A stretch of DNA of 64,000 bases from Rheinheimera tangshanensis. GTDB taxonomy: Bacteria > Pseudomonadota > Gammaproteobacteria > Enterobacterales > Alteromonadaceae. The stretch covers positions 930,001 to 994,000 of the forward strand of contig NZ_BMLH01000001.1 in the NCBI RefSeq assembly GCF_014645135.1. Direction: 5' to 3'. The translations under genes were made by a program, and so were the position numbers. Numbering within the stretch: the stretch's first letter is position 1; the number at the start of each line of letters is the position of its first letter. Shown one piece after another: positions 11,025 through 19,898 of the stretch. Under the pieces are notes generated by a model. That model was not told the origin of the DNA. It did not search any database and saw nothing but the letters and a program-made list of their open reading frames with translations.

Positions 11025-11053
11025 TTGCACAGCCAAAAGCTTTTAAGCATAAT
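11025..11053 (+). promoter_or_regulatory. Promoter of the 4.5S RNA gene
   Basis: TTGCAC (11025-11030), 17 nt, CATAAT (11048-11053), followed by a GC-rich discriminator (GCGCGCACC) of the kind seen at stable RNA promoters. Transcription would begin near 11060, about 24 nt before the mature 4.5S RNA. Confidence 0.8.
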
Positions 11054-11083
11054 GCGCGCACCAGTTTTACTGGTACCTTCAAT

Positions 11084-11198
11084 GGTGGCCTCATCGGTCC
11101 TCCCGCAATACTAATTCGTTCACCTGGTCAGGTCCGGAAGGAAGCAGCCAAAGCGGATAACGTATGTGCCGGGATGTCGGCTGGTGAGGTCGCCACCC
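11084..11198 (+). ncRNA. ffs: 4.5S RNA of the signal recognition particle
   Basis: This is the small bacterial SRP RNA that binds Ffh and targets nascent membrane proteins to FtsY. The diagnostic apical region is present: GGTCAGGTCCGGAAGGAAGC followed by AGCC, then GTGCCGGGATG. The ends GGTGGC (11084-11089) and GCCACC (11192-11197) close the long hairpin. About 115 nt, like E. coli ffs (114 nt). Ends are placed from the pairing and may be off by one or two bases. Confidence 0.96.
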
Positions 11199-11265
11199 AA
11201 CTGTTCTCTGTAACTACCTGCTGTAGTTATGTGTTGCCTAACAGTCAGGCTTGACTGCATCTGTA

Positions 11266-11766
11266 TCAATCATCATCTACTGTCGAGTTTTTACCTGAGT
11301 GTTGAATGCGGTCTATGACAATCACTGCTGCCAGCAACTGGGCTGTTAATTTAGGCTCGTAAATATCCACACCGTAAGTATCTGACCAGCTAAACCAGGA
11401 CTTCGACACTTCTGCCAGTACCTTGCCGTTTTGGCTGATTTTGTATTCGTGTTGCCATAAATTACCGTGCATCTCAAGTTCGCCTGCTGGGCCTGTTATC
11501 GTAAAACGACTGGTCCAGAACGGCCAAAAACATTTGCGGATCAGCCACTCACTGCCATCAGCGCAGATCAATCGGCAAGCCGGCATGATGGTCAGATACT
11601 TACGTTTGATTTTTAAAAGCTCCACGCCGCGGCTGTCAAACAGGGTTTGGCTGCTGGAGATACTGAAAAACTTGCCTTTGGCGCTAAAAGCCGCGTTGCC
11701 GTTTTCATCTTCAATAGTAAAGCTGTCGGTCAGGCTGAATATCTTTTGTTTGATTTTATATTTCAT
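11266..11766 (-). CDS. LURP-one-related family protein
   Basis: The 166-aa protein resembles the YxjI/LURP-one family (tubby-like beta-barrel fold): MKYKIKQKIFSLTDSFTIEDENG, then alternating beta strands including FDSRGVELLKIKRKYLT and a C-terminal YGVDIYEPKLTAQLLAAVIVIDRI helix, which in this fold sits inside the barrel. No signal peptide is seen. Biochemical function is unknown; related tubby-like proteins bind membrane phosphoinositides, but that should not be assumed here. It stands alone between ffs and the his operon. Confidence 0.8.
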   Translation of the reverse strand: MKYKIKQKIFSLTDSFTIEDENGNAAFSAKGKFFSISSSQTLFDSRGVELLKIKRKYLTIMPACRLICADGSEWLIRKCFWPFWTSRFTITGPAGELEMHGNLWQHEYKISQNGKVLAEVSKSWFSWSDTYGVDIYEPKLTAQLLAAVIVIDRIQHSGKNSTVDDD

Positions 11767-11944
11767 GGGGGCAGCTCCTGCTTTAACATCAGCCTTATGC
11801 TGCCTGAGTTTTACGCTGGAGCAAAGTCATAACATAATGATTTACAAAAAAGTCGGGGAGGAGAGTGGATCTATTGTCTTGCGAATAACGCAGGTCAGAG
11901 CAGCAAATAACGCCGATAACCTGCTTGTAAGAAAAAGTGGTAGC

Positions 11945-12577
11945 TTAGTTTTTGTTCTGATGCCGTTGTCGCAATACCTCAAGTACATCATGAAGCGCCA
12001 AATCCTGGCTTTTCAGCAATACCAATAGGTGATAAATCAAATCTGCAGCTTCGTTTTTTAGCTCTTCACGATCGCCTACTGTGGCTGCCAAAGCGGTTTC
12101 CACACCTTCTTCACCGACTTTTTGCGCGATGCGTTTGACGCCTTTGGCAAATAAAGAGGCGGTGTAGCTGGAGCTTGGATCTGCGCCGAAGCGGCTGTGG
12201 ATCACTTGTTCTAACTGGTCCAAAAAGGCTAAGTCGGGCTGATTGGCATCGCTTTCATGCCAGCAACTTTCGGTACCGACATGGCAGGTCGGGCCAATTG
12301 GTAGTGCTAAAGCCAGAATACTGTCCTGGTCGCAATCGGCGGCCATGCTTTGCAATTTCAGCGTGTGGCCTGAGCTTTCGCCTTTGGTCCATAAGCGGTT
12401 TTTACTACGGCTGAAAAAGGTAACATCACCGGTTTCCAGACTTTTTTGCAGCGCTTCTTTGTTAGCAAAACCCTGCATCAACACTTTGCCGGAGCGGGCG
12501 TGCTGGACTATGACCGGCAATAAGCCATCGCCTTTGCTGAAATCCAGCTGGTCCAGATTGGTTAGATTTAATTTCAT
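11945..12577 (-). CDS. hisI: Bifunctional phosphoribosyl-AMP cyclohydrolase / phosphoribosyl-ATP pyrophosphatase
   Basis: This catalyses steps 2 and 3 of histidine synthesis. The N-terminal HisI part has [11 protein letters not shown] and [13 protein letters not shown], which hold the metal-binding Asp and Cys residues. The C-terminal HisE part has [13 protein letters not shown] and [14 protein letters not shown], the acidic all-alpha NTP pyrophosphatase signature. At 210 aa it is the usual enterobacterial-type fusion. It is the last gene of the operon and overlaps hisF by 4 bp. Confidence 0.96.
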   Translation of the reverse strand: MKLNLTNLDQLDFSKGDGLLPVIVQHARSGKVLMQGFANKEALQKSLETGDVTFFSRSKNRLWTKGESSGHTLKLQSMAADCDQDSILALALPIGPTCHVGTESCWHESDANQPDLAFLDQLEQVIHSRFGADPSSSYTASLFAKGVKRIAQKVGEEGVETALAATVGDREELKNEAADLIYHLLVLLKSQDLALHDVLEVLRQRHQNKN

Positions 12578-13347
12578 GGCCTGATCTCCAGCTTACGTTC
12601 TAATAAAAAGGTTTTTAGCTCTGGGATTGGAATAATGCCTTTGTGAAACACTGAAGCGGCCAAAGCGCCGTCTACATCGGCTTGTTCAAATACATCGGCA
12701 AAGTGCTGCATAGCTCCTGCGCCACCACTGGCAATCAGCGGCACTTTGCAGGCATTTCGCATCAGTTGCAGTTGTGTGAGGTCATACCCCTGACGCACAC
12801 CATCCTGATTCATACAGTTCAGTACTATTTCACCAGCGCCAAGCTCCTGCACCCGCTTTAACCAGTCCAGCGTTTGCCAGCGGGTTTTCTGAGTGCGGCT
12901 TTCATCACCTGTGAACTGATAGACCTGATATTGGCCTGTTTCTTTATCAAAAAAACTGTCGATACCTATCACCACACATTGCTGACCGAAACTGTGTTCC
13001 AGCTCGCTAATCAGTTCAGGTCGCGCCAGGGCAGGGCTATTGACAGAGATTTTATCTGCACCCATTTCCAGAATAAGGCCAGCATCAGCCACAGATTTAA
13101 TACCACCGGCGACACAAAACGGAATGTCGATGACTTCAGCAATACGGCGTACCCAGCTTTTATCCACCACACGGCCATCGCTTGAGGCGGTGATATCGTA
13201 AAACACCAGCTCGTCGGCGCCTTGTTCGGCGTAGGCTTTAGCCAGCGGCACTATATCGCCAATGATTTCATGGTTACGAAACTGCACGCCTTTGACCACC
13301 TTGCCATCGCGCACATCTAAACAAGGAATTATGCGTCTTGCCAGCAT
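12574..13347 (-). CDS. hisF: Imidazole glycerol phosphate synthase, cyclase subunit
   Basis: HisF takes ammonia from HisH and turns PRFAR into imidazole glycerol phosphate plus AICAR. The 257-aa (beta/alpha)8 barrel has [17 protein letters not shown] with the first catalytic Asp, the phosphate loop [16 protein letters not shown] with the second catalytic Asp, and [13 protein letters not shown]. It overlaps hisA by 19 bp and hisI by 4 bp, which supports translational coupling. Confidence 0.97.
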   Translation of the reverse strand: MLARRIIPCLDVRDGKVVKGVQFRNHEIIGDIVPLAKAYAEQGADELVFYDITASSDGRVVDKSWVRRIAEVIDIPFCVAGGIKSVADAGLILEMGADKISVNSPALARPELISELEHSFGQQCVVIGIDSFFDKETGQYQVYQFTGDESRTQKTRWQTLDWLKRVQELGAGEIVLNCMNQDGVRQGYDLTQLQLMRNACKVPLIASGGAGAMQHFADVFEQADVDGALAASVFHKGIIPIPELKTFLLERKLEIRP

Positions 13348-14072
13348 TGCATTGCCTCCTCTGCAGTAAACTTACCTTCCAGCAAGGCCCGGCCTAAAAT
13401 CACCCCTGCTACGCCTGTGGGTTTTAAGGCTTTGATATCAGCTAAAGAGCCCACACCACCCGAGGCTTGCCACTGAATTTGTGGGTACTTTTGTACCAGC
13501 TCGGCGTACAGCGCCACATTTGGCCCCTGCAAAGTACCGTCTTTACTGATGTCGGTGCAAAGCACATGTTTGGCACCTGCTGCAATAAAACCATCCAGCA
13601 CTTGTTCAAGGGTAATAGTCGACTCTTCAATCCAGCCGTGGCTTGGCAGAGTTTTATCGCCTTTGGCATTAATAGAGACATCAAGCGCCAACACTATTTT
13701 GTCGCCGCCATAACTGCGTAACCAGCCTTGCACTGTCTCTGGCTCACGAATAGCGACACTACCTACGACTACGCGGCTGGCGCCAGCTGCTAATAACTGT
13801 TCTACATCAGCTGCGGTGCGCACACCACCACCCACTTGTACTGGCAGAGGTGCATTTTTCATTAAGCTGGTTAATAGCTCAAGTTGACGATCCGCGGCGT
13901 TTTTTGCTCCTGTTAAATCCACCAGATGCAAAATACCTGCGCCAGCTTTGGCGTATAAGTCGCGCAGCTGCAATGGAGTTTGCTGATATTCAGTGGTTTT
14001 ATCGTAGCTGCCCTGATAGAGCCGCACTGTTTTACCTTGTATTAAATCTATAGCTGGAATAATCACGTTCAA
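13329..14072 (-). CDS. hisA: ProFAR isomerase
   Basis: HisA converts ProFAR to PRFAR by an Amadori rearrangement (step 4). The 247-aa half-barrel-duplicated protein begins [18 protein letters not shown], with a catalytic Asp, followed by [26 protein letters not shown] (second catalytic Asp) and [11 protein letters not shown] phosphate loops. A 30-bp gap separates it from hisH upstream and it overlaps hisF downstream. Confidence 0.97.
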   Translation of the reverse strand: MNVIIPAIDLIQGKTVRLYQGSYDKTTEYQQTPLQLRDLYAKAGAGILHLVDLTGAKNAADRQLELLTSLMKNAPLPVQVGGGVRTAADVEQLLAAGASRVVVGSVAIREPETVQGWLRSYGGDKIVLALDVSINAKGDKTLPSHGWIEESTITLEQVLDGFIAAGAKHVLCTDISKDGTLQGPNVALYAELVQKYPQIQWQASGGVGSLADIKALKPTGVAGVILGRALLEGKFTAEEAMQCWQDA

Positions 14073-14102
14073 TCCTGTAACGGCAAGGCCGGATGAGAAA
14101 AA

Positions 14103-14705
14103 TTAACCACTAAAAGCCAAAAAATTCTGTAATAAACGCGCGCCGACAGCACCTGAACGTTCAGGGTGAAACTGTGCGCCCAGCTTATTGCCTTTGCCTA
14201 TCACAGCGGCAAAATCACTGCCGTAGTTGCAGCGGGCTAGCGTAGTATCAGACGGCGCTACTGCAAAACTATGGACAAAATATACATAGTCTTTTTCGCC
14301 TATGCCTTTAAGTAGCGGGTGATTTTGCGCACTCTGTTCCACCTGCAACGTATTCCAGCCCATATGAGGCAAACGTAGATCATCGACTTGCATGCGTTTG
14401 ACCTGGCCTGGTATTAAACCTAAACAGTCGACATCACCTTCTTCGCTGCGGTCTGTTAAAAGCTGCATACCTAAGCAGATACCCAATAACGGCTGTTCTG
14501 CTTGCTGCAAGGTGGTGATTAAATCGCGTTCACGTAAATTCGCCATCGCCTGACGGGCAGCGCCTACTCCGGGCACCAATAAACGGCTGGCCTTTTTAAT
14601 CACGCCTAAATCACGGCTGACTTTAGCATCCACACCCAGGCGCTGAAAGGCACAATAGACAGAGCTGATATTGGCGCAGCCAGTATCTACAATCACCAAA
14701 GACAT
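14103..14705 (-). CDS. hisH: Imidazole glycerol phosphate synthase, glutamine amidotransferase subunit
   Basis: This class I glutaminase feeds ammonia to HisF. The 200-aa protein has the Cys nucleophile in LLGICLGMQLL and the His-Glu pair in AQFHPERSG near the C terminus, with VPGVGAARQAM supplying the oxyanion region. The start overlaps the last base of the hisB stop. Confidence 0.96.
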   Translation of the reverse strand: MSLVIVDTGCANISSVYCAFQRLGVDAKVSRDLGVIKKASRLLVPGVGAARQAMANLRERDLITTLQQAEQPLLGICLGMQLLTDRSEEGDVDCLGLIPGQVKRMQVDDLRLPHMGWNTLQVEQSAQNHPLLKGIGEKDYVYFVHSFAVAPSDTTLARCNYGSDFAAVIGKGNKLGAQFHPERSGAVGARLLQNFLAFSG

Positions 14706-15775
14706 TAAAGCACTCCTTTACTGCTTGGCAGGGCTTCGCCTGATACTTTAATCGCCTGACCCAATGCACGGCCAAAGGCTTTAAATAAACCTTCCACCAT
14801 ATGGTGTTTATTGCCCGGGCTGACCGATAAGTGCAGCGTCATCAGCATGGCATCACTTAAAGATCGGAAGAAGTGATGTACCATTTCCAGGTTCATAGTA
14901 CCAACAGCACCCTGGCCTAAATCGGCATCAAACTTCAGCAGTGGACGGCCGGATAAATCCAGCACACATTCAGCGCGGCATTCATCCATTGGCAAGACAA
15001 AACCAAAGCGGGTAATGCCTTTTTTATTGCCTAGCGCTTGTTTGAGTGCCTGACCTAACGCCAGCGCTGTATCTTCCACACTGTGGTGATCGTCGATGTG
15101 CAAGTCGCCTTTGACTTTTAACTGCAGGCTAAAACCACCGTGGGTGGCGATTTGATCCAGCATATGGTCAAAAAAGCCAACGCCGGTTTCAATCACATTG
15201 CCACCTTGCTGGTCTAAATCGACATTCACCTGAATATCAGTTTCGCGGGTCACACGATTGACGCTGCCTTTACGGCCTTTGCTTAACAGCTGTTTAGTGA
15301 TTTCTTTCCAGCCTAAGGTTTCGCGGTCGTAACGGAACGAAGGCAAGCCCATATTTTCCGCCAGTTGCACGTCGGTTAACCGATCGCCAATGACAAAAGA
15401 GTTGGTGAAATCCACTTTGCCTTGCTGCAGATAGTCTTTCACTAAACCCAGCTTCGGCTTACGGCAGCTGCAGTTGTCTTTATCAAAGTGCGGGCAAATC
15501 AGAATATCGTCAAAACGAATGCCCTGAGAATTGAGCAACTGCATCATTTTTTCCTGCGGCGCATCAAAGCTATCACGCGGGAAACTGCTGGTGCCCAGGC
15601 CATCCTGATTGGTCACCATCACTAAGGAGTAACCCGCGGCCTGTAATTTCAGTAATGAAGGCACCAGATCCGGCTCGTAGGATAGTTTTTCCAATGAATC
15701 CAGTTGTTTATCTACAGGAGGCTCTTCCACCATAGTGCCGTCACGGTCGATAAATAAAATAGCTTTGGCACTCAT
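14705..15775 (-). CDS. hisB: Bifunctional histidinol-phosphatase / imidazoleglycerol-phosphate dehydratase
   Basis: The N-terminal HAD-type phosphatase has [13 protein letters not shown] with the DxD nucleophile and a Zn-binding [14 protein letters not shown] loop. The C-terminal dehydratase, from about residue 168, has the metal-binding [16 protein letters not shown] and [18 protein letters not shown]. The 356-aa fusion is the gammaproteobacterial form. It overlaps hisC by 4 bp. Confidence 0.97.
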   Translation of the reverse strand: MSAKAILFIDRDGTMVEEPPVDKQLDSLEKLSYEPDLVPSLLKLQAAGYSLVMVTNQDGLGTSSFPRDSFDAPQEKMMQLLNSQGIRFDDILICPHFDKDNCSCRKPKLGLVKDYLQQGKVDFTNSFVIGDRLTDVQLAENMGLPSFRYDRETLGWKEITKQLLSKGRKGSVNRVTRETDIQVNVDLDQQGGNVIETGVGFFDHMLDQIATHGGFSLQLKVKGDLHIDDHHSVEDTALALGQALKQALGNKKGITRFGFVLPMDECRAECVLDLSGRPLLKFDADLGQGAVGTMNLEMVHHFFRSLSDAMLMTLHLSVSPGNKHHMVEGLFKAFGRALGQAIKVSGEALPSSKGVL

Positions 15776-16854
15776 AAAGACTCCTGTTTTTGTAAAGAAG
15801 AATAAGACGACATAATCTGCTGTAACTGCGCCATTTCAGCTGGCGAGCCAATGGAGACCCGCACCACCTGGCCTAAACCCAGTTGACTGGATTGGTTACG
15901 AATAAGCACCCCTTGCTCTGCTATAAAGCTAACCAGCGCCGCGGCATCAGGTACAGACAGCAACACATAGTTGGCCTTGGACGGATACACACGGCTGACA
16001 TAAGCTAAAGTTTTGGCAAAAGTACTAAAGCTTTCGCGTAAGCTATTAATTTGCTCAACCGTCGCACGCATTTTTTGCTGGCCCTGGCTTGATAACGCCT
16101 GCACTGCAATTTCAGCCACAGGGGCTGGCACAGGGTAGGGCGCAATCATCTGGCGAAGTGCCGCAATCACAGAAGGCTCTGCCAAAGTAAAACCACAGCG
16201 CAGGCCTGCCAAAGCAAAAGCTTTGGATAAAGTACGCAGCACCACTAAGTTATTGTACTGGCTTAATAAACCAGCCACTGAAGCTTCAGGGGCAAATTCA
16301 ATATAAGCTTCATCAACCACTACCAAAGCTTTGTCTTTATAAAACTCCAGCACCTCGATAATTTGCTCGCGAGGTATTAAATCCCCTGTTGGGTTATTTG
16401 GACTACAAATAAACACCAGTTTTACATTGGCTTTTTGCGCAAATAAGGTTGGCAGATCCAAAGTTAAATCTTGGGTTAAAGGTACTATATTGACATCCAC
16501 CAGCTGACTTTCGGCGCTGATTTTATACATGCCATAAGTCGGCGGGCAAATGCTGATGGCATCTTGGCCTGGTTCACAGAAACTACGAATAAGAAGCTCA
16601 ATGCCTTCATCAGCGCCACGGCTGGTCAGCACCTGATTGCTTTCCACGCCTGCGTAAGATGCATAAGCGCTGATCAGCTCTTTTGGCTGACAATCCGGGT
16701 ATCTGTTGTACTGGCCTGACAGTGTATAGTCTGTTGCCATCGAGTTTTCGTTGGCATTCAGCCAAACTGAGCCGCCACTCATGCTCAAACGGGCTGAAGC
16801 ATAAGGCACCAGTTGTTGCACTTTTTGCCGGGCTAAACTGCTGATACGGCTCAT
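15772..16854 (-). CDS. hisC: Histidinol-phosphate aminotransferase
   Basis: This PLP enzyme makes histidinol phosphate from imidazole acetol phosphate and glutamate. The 360-aa fold-type I aminotransferase shows [19 protein letters not shown], and the PLP lysine in [16 protein letters not shown]. It overlaps hisD and hisB by 4 bp each. Confidence 0.96.
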   Translation of the reverse strand: MSRISSLARQKVQQLVPYASARLSMSGGSVWLNANENSMATDYTLSGQYNRYPDCQPKELISAYASYAGVESNQVLTSRGADEGIELLIRSFCEPGQDAISICPPTYGMYKISAESQLVDVNIVPLTQDLTLDLPTLFAQKANVKLVFICSPNNPTGDLIPREQIIEVLEFYKDKALVVVDEAYIEFAPEASVAGLLSQYNNLVVLRTLSKAFALAGLRCGFTLAEPSVIAALRQMIAPYPVPAPVAEIAVQALSSQGQQKMRATVEQINSLRESFSTFAKTLAYVSRVYPSKANYVLLSVPDAAALVSFIAEQGVLIRNQSSQLGLGQVVRVSIGSPAEMAQLQQIMSSYSSLQKQESL

Positions 16855-18194
16855 GATGGATTTCCCTCTGAAATTTGTGCTGCAAGTTCTAACTCTGCTA
16901 ATCGGAACGACACCGCATTGGCGTGCGCATCTAATCCTTCGGCTTTGGCCAATTTGACAATAGTTGGGCCTAAATCGCGCATGCCAGCTGCTGTTAAAGT
17001 CTGCACTGTGTAACGACGATAAAAGTCGGCCAAACTTAAACTGCTGTGATTACGGCTGTAGCCATAAGTGGGCAATACGTGGTTAGTACCACTGGCATAA
17101 TCACCAGCTGATTCCGGCGTATAAGGACCAACAAAAATACTGGCGGCGTTGGTCAGCTTGTTAAGCAAGCCTTGGTCGTCAGAAGTTTGAATAATTAAGT
17201 GTTCAGGCGCGTATTGATTGCTCACTTGTGCCGCTGTGGCTAAATCCGGCGTTAAAATCAGTCTGCTGTTAGCAAGAGCTTTTTGAGCAATTTCAGCGCG
17301 CGGTAATAAAGTGGTCTGACGTTTTAGCTCACTGATGGTATTGACCAGCAAAGCTTCGCTTGGGCTGACCAACACCACTTGGGAATCCGGGCCATGTTCG
17401 GCCTGAGATAATAAATCTGCCGCTACAAAGACCGGATTGGCGTTATCATCGGCAATCACCAGCACTTCAGAAGGGCCGGCAGGCATATCAATAGCAGCGC
17501 CACGTGCATCCTGGCTGACTTGCTGTTTGGCTTCAGTAACAAAACGGTTACCAGGGCCAAAAATCTTATCCACTTTGCCAATGGTTTCGGTGCCATAGGC
17601 CAAAGCCGCCACGGCCTGAGCTCCACCTAAGGTGTAAATCTCCGTGATGCCACACAGTGATGCGGCATACACAATTTCAGCGGCAATATCACCAGCTGAA
17701 GGCTGACCAGGAGGTGTGACTAACACCACACGGCGACACCCAGCCAGTTGAGCTGGCACTCCCAGCATCAGTACAGTCGATGGCAAAGGCGCACTGCCAC
17801 CGGGCACATACAAACCGACCTGATCCAAGGCGCTGTAATTCAGTTCACAAACTACACCTGGCTGAGTTTCAATGCGGATGTTTTGCGGCAACTGAGCCGC
17901 GTGAAAGCTGTGGATATTGCGATATGCAATCTGAATAGCAGTTTTTAGCTCATCGGATAATCCCGCTATTAAGCTTTGTTGCAGCTGATCAGCCAAGCGC
18001 AAAGGGTTGCTTTGCAGCTTGTCGAATTCACGGCTAAAACGTTGTAAAGCGGCATCGCCTTCAGTGCGCACAGCACGGATAATGTCCTTCACTGTCTGTT
18101 TTAAACTGTCGGATTCCTGCTGCAGCGGGCGCTCTAATAGAGCCTGCTGCGCAGTTTTATCCAGTTGTTGCCAGTTACTGATCTGAAACTGCAT
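16851..18194 (-). CDS. hisD: Histidinol dehydrogenase
   Basis: This Zn enzyme carries out the last two NAD-dependent oxidations to histidine. The 447-aa protein includes VGLYVPGGSAPLPSTVLMLG, the IFGPGNRFVTEAKQQV region, DMPAGPSEVLVIAD and AEHGPDSQVVLV, which hold the family's Zn and substrate residues, and NHVLPT later on. Three bp separate it from hisG. Confidence 0.97.
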   Translation of the reverse strand: MQFQISNWQQLDKTAQQALLERPLQQESDSLKQTVKDIIRAVRTEGDAALQRFSREFDKLQSNPLRLADQLQQSLIAGLSDELKTAIQIAYRNIHSFHAAQLPQNIRIETQPGVVCELNYSALDQVGLYVPGGSAPLPSTVLMLGVPAQLAGCRRVVLVTPPGQPSAGDIAAEIVYAASLCGITEIYTLGGAQAVAALAYGTETIGKVDKIFGPGNRFVTEAKQQVSQDARGAAIDMPAGPSEVLVIADDNANPVFVAADLLSQAEHGPDSQVVLVSPSEALLVNTISELKRQTTLLPRAEIAQKALANSRLILTPDLATAAQVSNQYAPEHLIIQTSDDQGLLNKLTNAASIFVGPYTPESAGDYASGTNHVLPTYGYSRNHSSLSLADFYRRYTVQTLTAAGMRDLGPTIVKLAKAEGLDAHANAVSFRLAELELAAQISEGNPS

Positions 18195-18197
18195 CTT

Positions 18198-19100
18198 TTA
18201 CTCCATCATCTTTTCAATGGGTAATACGAGAATAGAGCTGGCTCCTAAGCCTTTGAGTTGCTCCATGGTTTCCCAGAACAACGTCTCGCTGCTGACCACA
18301 TGCAAAGCCACTAAATCCTCATTGCCCGCCAGTGGCAATAACGTTGGATTTTCGGCACCTGGCAGCAGAGCTATCACCTCCTGCAAGCGAGCTCGTGGCG
18401 CGTGCAACATAATGTATTTGCTTTCATTGGCTTGCATCACACCCTGAATACGTGGCATTAGCTTTTTGATCAGTTTCAGTTGTTTTTCATCGGCTAAATC
18501 GCGGCGCTGAATAAGCACAGCTTTGGAGCGGTAAATCACTTCCACTTCTTTTAAGCCATTGGCTTCTAAAGTCGCACCAGTGGAGACTAAATCACAGATT
18601 GCATCGGCTAACCCAGCACGCGGCGCCACTTCAACTGAGCCTTTTAAGTTGACGATACGGCAATTGACGCCGTTTTGTTTTAAATAGCGATTCAGTAAAC
18701 GTGGGTAGGTGGTCGCAATGGTGCGGCCTTCTAAATCTTTAACAGACTTATAATCTTCTTCCTGTGGTACTGCGATGGATAAGCGGCAGCCACCAAAATC
18801 TAAACGGGCCAGCACAGTGTAATCGTAGGTTTCGTTATCCAACTGGCGCTGTAAGGACACTTCTTCCAGCACGTTTTCGCCAACAAAACCTAAATCACAA
18901 ACACCGTCCATCACCAGGCCAGGGATGTCATCATCCCGCACCCGCAGTAAGTCGATATCCATGTTTTCGACATGGGCAATCAGGCGTTGTTCGCGTAAGT
19001 TGATTTTTAAACCGCAGCTGGTTAAAAGTGCCTGAGAGTCTTGCGACAGGCGACCTGACTTCTGAATGGCGATACGTAATCTGTTGGTTGTAACTGTCAT
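18198..19100 (-). CDS. hisG: ATP phosphoribosyltransferase (long form)
   Basis: HisG joins ATP and PRPP, the first and feedback-inhibited step of histidine synthesis. At 300 aa it is the long form, with a C-terminal histidine-binding regulatory domain, and needs no HisZ. Seen are [38 protein letters not shown]-like text at the PRPP loop region, and [14 protein letters not shown], the PRPP-binding loop. It is the first structural gene, about 30 bp after the leader attenuator. Confidence 0.97.
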   Translation of the reverse strand: MTVTTNRLRIAIQKSGRLSQDSQALLTSCGLKINLREQRLIAHVENMDIDLLRVRDDDIPGLVMDGVCDLGFVGENVLEEVSLQRQLDNETYDYTVLARLDFGGCRLSIAVPQEEDYKSVKDLEGRTIATTYPRLLNRYLKQNGVNCRIVNLKGSVEVAPRAGLADAICDLVSTGATLEANGLKEVEVIYRSKAVLIQRRDLADEKQLKLIKKLMPRIQGVMQANESKYIMLHAPRARLQEVIALLPGAENPTLLPLAGNEDLVALHVVSSETLFWETMEQLKGLGASSILVLPIEKMME

Positions 19101-19124
19101 AATGTAAGTACCTTTTAAAATCGT

Positions 19125-19158
19125 AAAACAAAAACCCCGGGATTTTAGCCCCGGGGTT
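19125..19158 (-). terminator. his operon attenuator (rho-independent terminator)
   Basis: On the - strand AACCCCGGG (19158-19150) pairs with CCCGGGGTT (19141-19133) around an 8-nt loop, followed by TTTTTGTTTT. It stands between the His-rich leader peptide and hisG, where a his attenuator is expected. Confidence 0.93.
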
Positions 19159-19231
19159 CAGTTGGAATTGGTTTACACTTTCTCCACCGTAGGCTAGTTA
19201 TGACCTAGCCTGCAATGTCAACAAAGACCGG

Positions 19232-19279
19232 CTAGTCGGATAAATGATGGTGATGATGCCAGTGAATGTTGATAATCAT
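19232..19279 (-). CDS. hisL: his operon leader peptide
   Basis: A 15-codon open frame reads MIINIHWHHHHHLSD, with six His codons, five of them consecutive. AGGAG lies 8 nt before the ATG. The stop is about 75 nt before the attenuator hairpin. When charged tRNA-His is scarce the ribosome would stall in the His run and let an alternative structure prevent termination, as in E. coli and Salmonella. It is too short for normal ORF calls but its composition, RBS and position leave little doubt. Confidence 0.95.
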   Translation of the reverse strand: MIINIHWHHHHHLSD

Positions 19280-19300
19280 GAAAGTAACTCCTCGTTAAGA

Positions 19301-19306
19301 TGTATA
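19301..19306 (-). promoter_or_regulatory. Possible -10 element of the his promoter
   Basis: TATACA on the - strand about 21 bp before the leader peptide ATG. No good -35 hexamer stands 16-18 bp upstream, so this is only a candidate; a TTGAAA further upstream (19354-19349) lacks a matching -10. Confidence 0.35.
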
Positions 19307-19548
19307 CAAGCTAGCGGCTTTTTATCGTTCAGGCAACAGAATTTTTTGTTTCAACTGTATTTCGTTTTGAGGCTGATTTTTGCTATCTGTTTGTTTTTAT
19401 TTGTTTATATGGTTTTTTTTGTTGTTTTTTATAGTCTGAACTGAATAAGTTATAAAAAAATAACTCTAAAGAGGAGATTGAAAAACAATCAGGTTGTATA
19501 GATAAAGTTATTTGTGTTACTGCCGATAACAGAGCAAAGGAGGGGTTT

Positions 19549-19809
19549 ATGGACGCTTTATTTCCCTATTTGTATAGAACACCAGGCACGCCAGCTGAAC
19601 AGTCTGGACCTATGATCGCGCCTGTGTACAAAGATGCCAAGATCAGTGCTTATGAAAAAGAGGAAAAGCGTTTCCTGATTTTACTGAAAGATCAGCCAAA
19701 GAAACGCCAGGACAGGCGTCGTCGTGACGACTATCCACCTGCGCCTCAGACCACTCCTGAGGAAGAGCAGCGTGTGGATGACGAAGGACATTTAGATATT
19801 TTTATCTAG
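19549..19809 (+). CDS. Small protein of unknown function (86 aa)
   Basis: I do not recognise this protein. It has a strong ribosome-binding site (AAAGGAGG about 6 nt before ATG). The sequence has no membrane span or signal peptide. The first half (FPYLYRTPGTPAEQSGP, APVYKDAKISAYEKEEKRF) is followed by a basic patch (PKKRQDRRRRDDYPP) and an acidic tail ending in HLDIFI. It is between the his leader (divergent) and yoaA. A regulatory or nucleic-acid-related role is conceivable from the basic patch, but nothing proves it. Confidence 0.7.
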   Translation: MDALFPYLYRTPGTPAEQSGPMIAPVYKDAKISAYEKEEKRFLILLKDQPKKRQDRRRRDDYPPAPQTTPEEEQRVDDEGHLDIFI

Positions 19810-19898
19810 CCAAGGCATAATAGCGCAAATTCTTGCCGGGCCTTGTTTATGTTGTTGTCTGTTCTTCTCCCCATCAACTCTGTGTTCTTTTACTGCTT

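Noticed and set aside
11199-11265. Terminator after 4.5S RNA
   Set aside because: Two hairpins (TAACTAC/GTAGTTA and CAGTCA/TGACTG) are present, but no T run follows either, so a rho-independent terminator is not supported.
11423-12028. A 201-aa plus-strand frame opposite the LURP-one gene and hisI
   Set aside because: It overlaps two well-supported genes antisense and has no family features or RBS.
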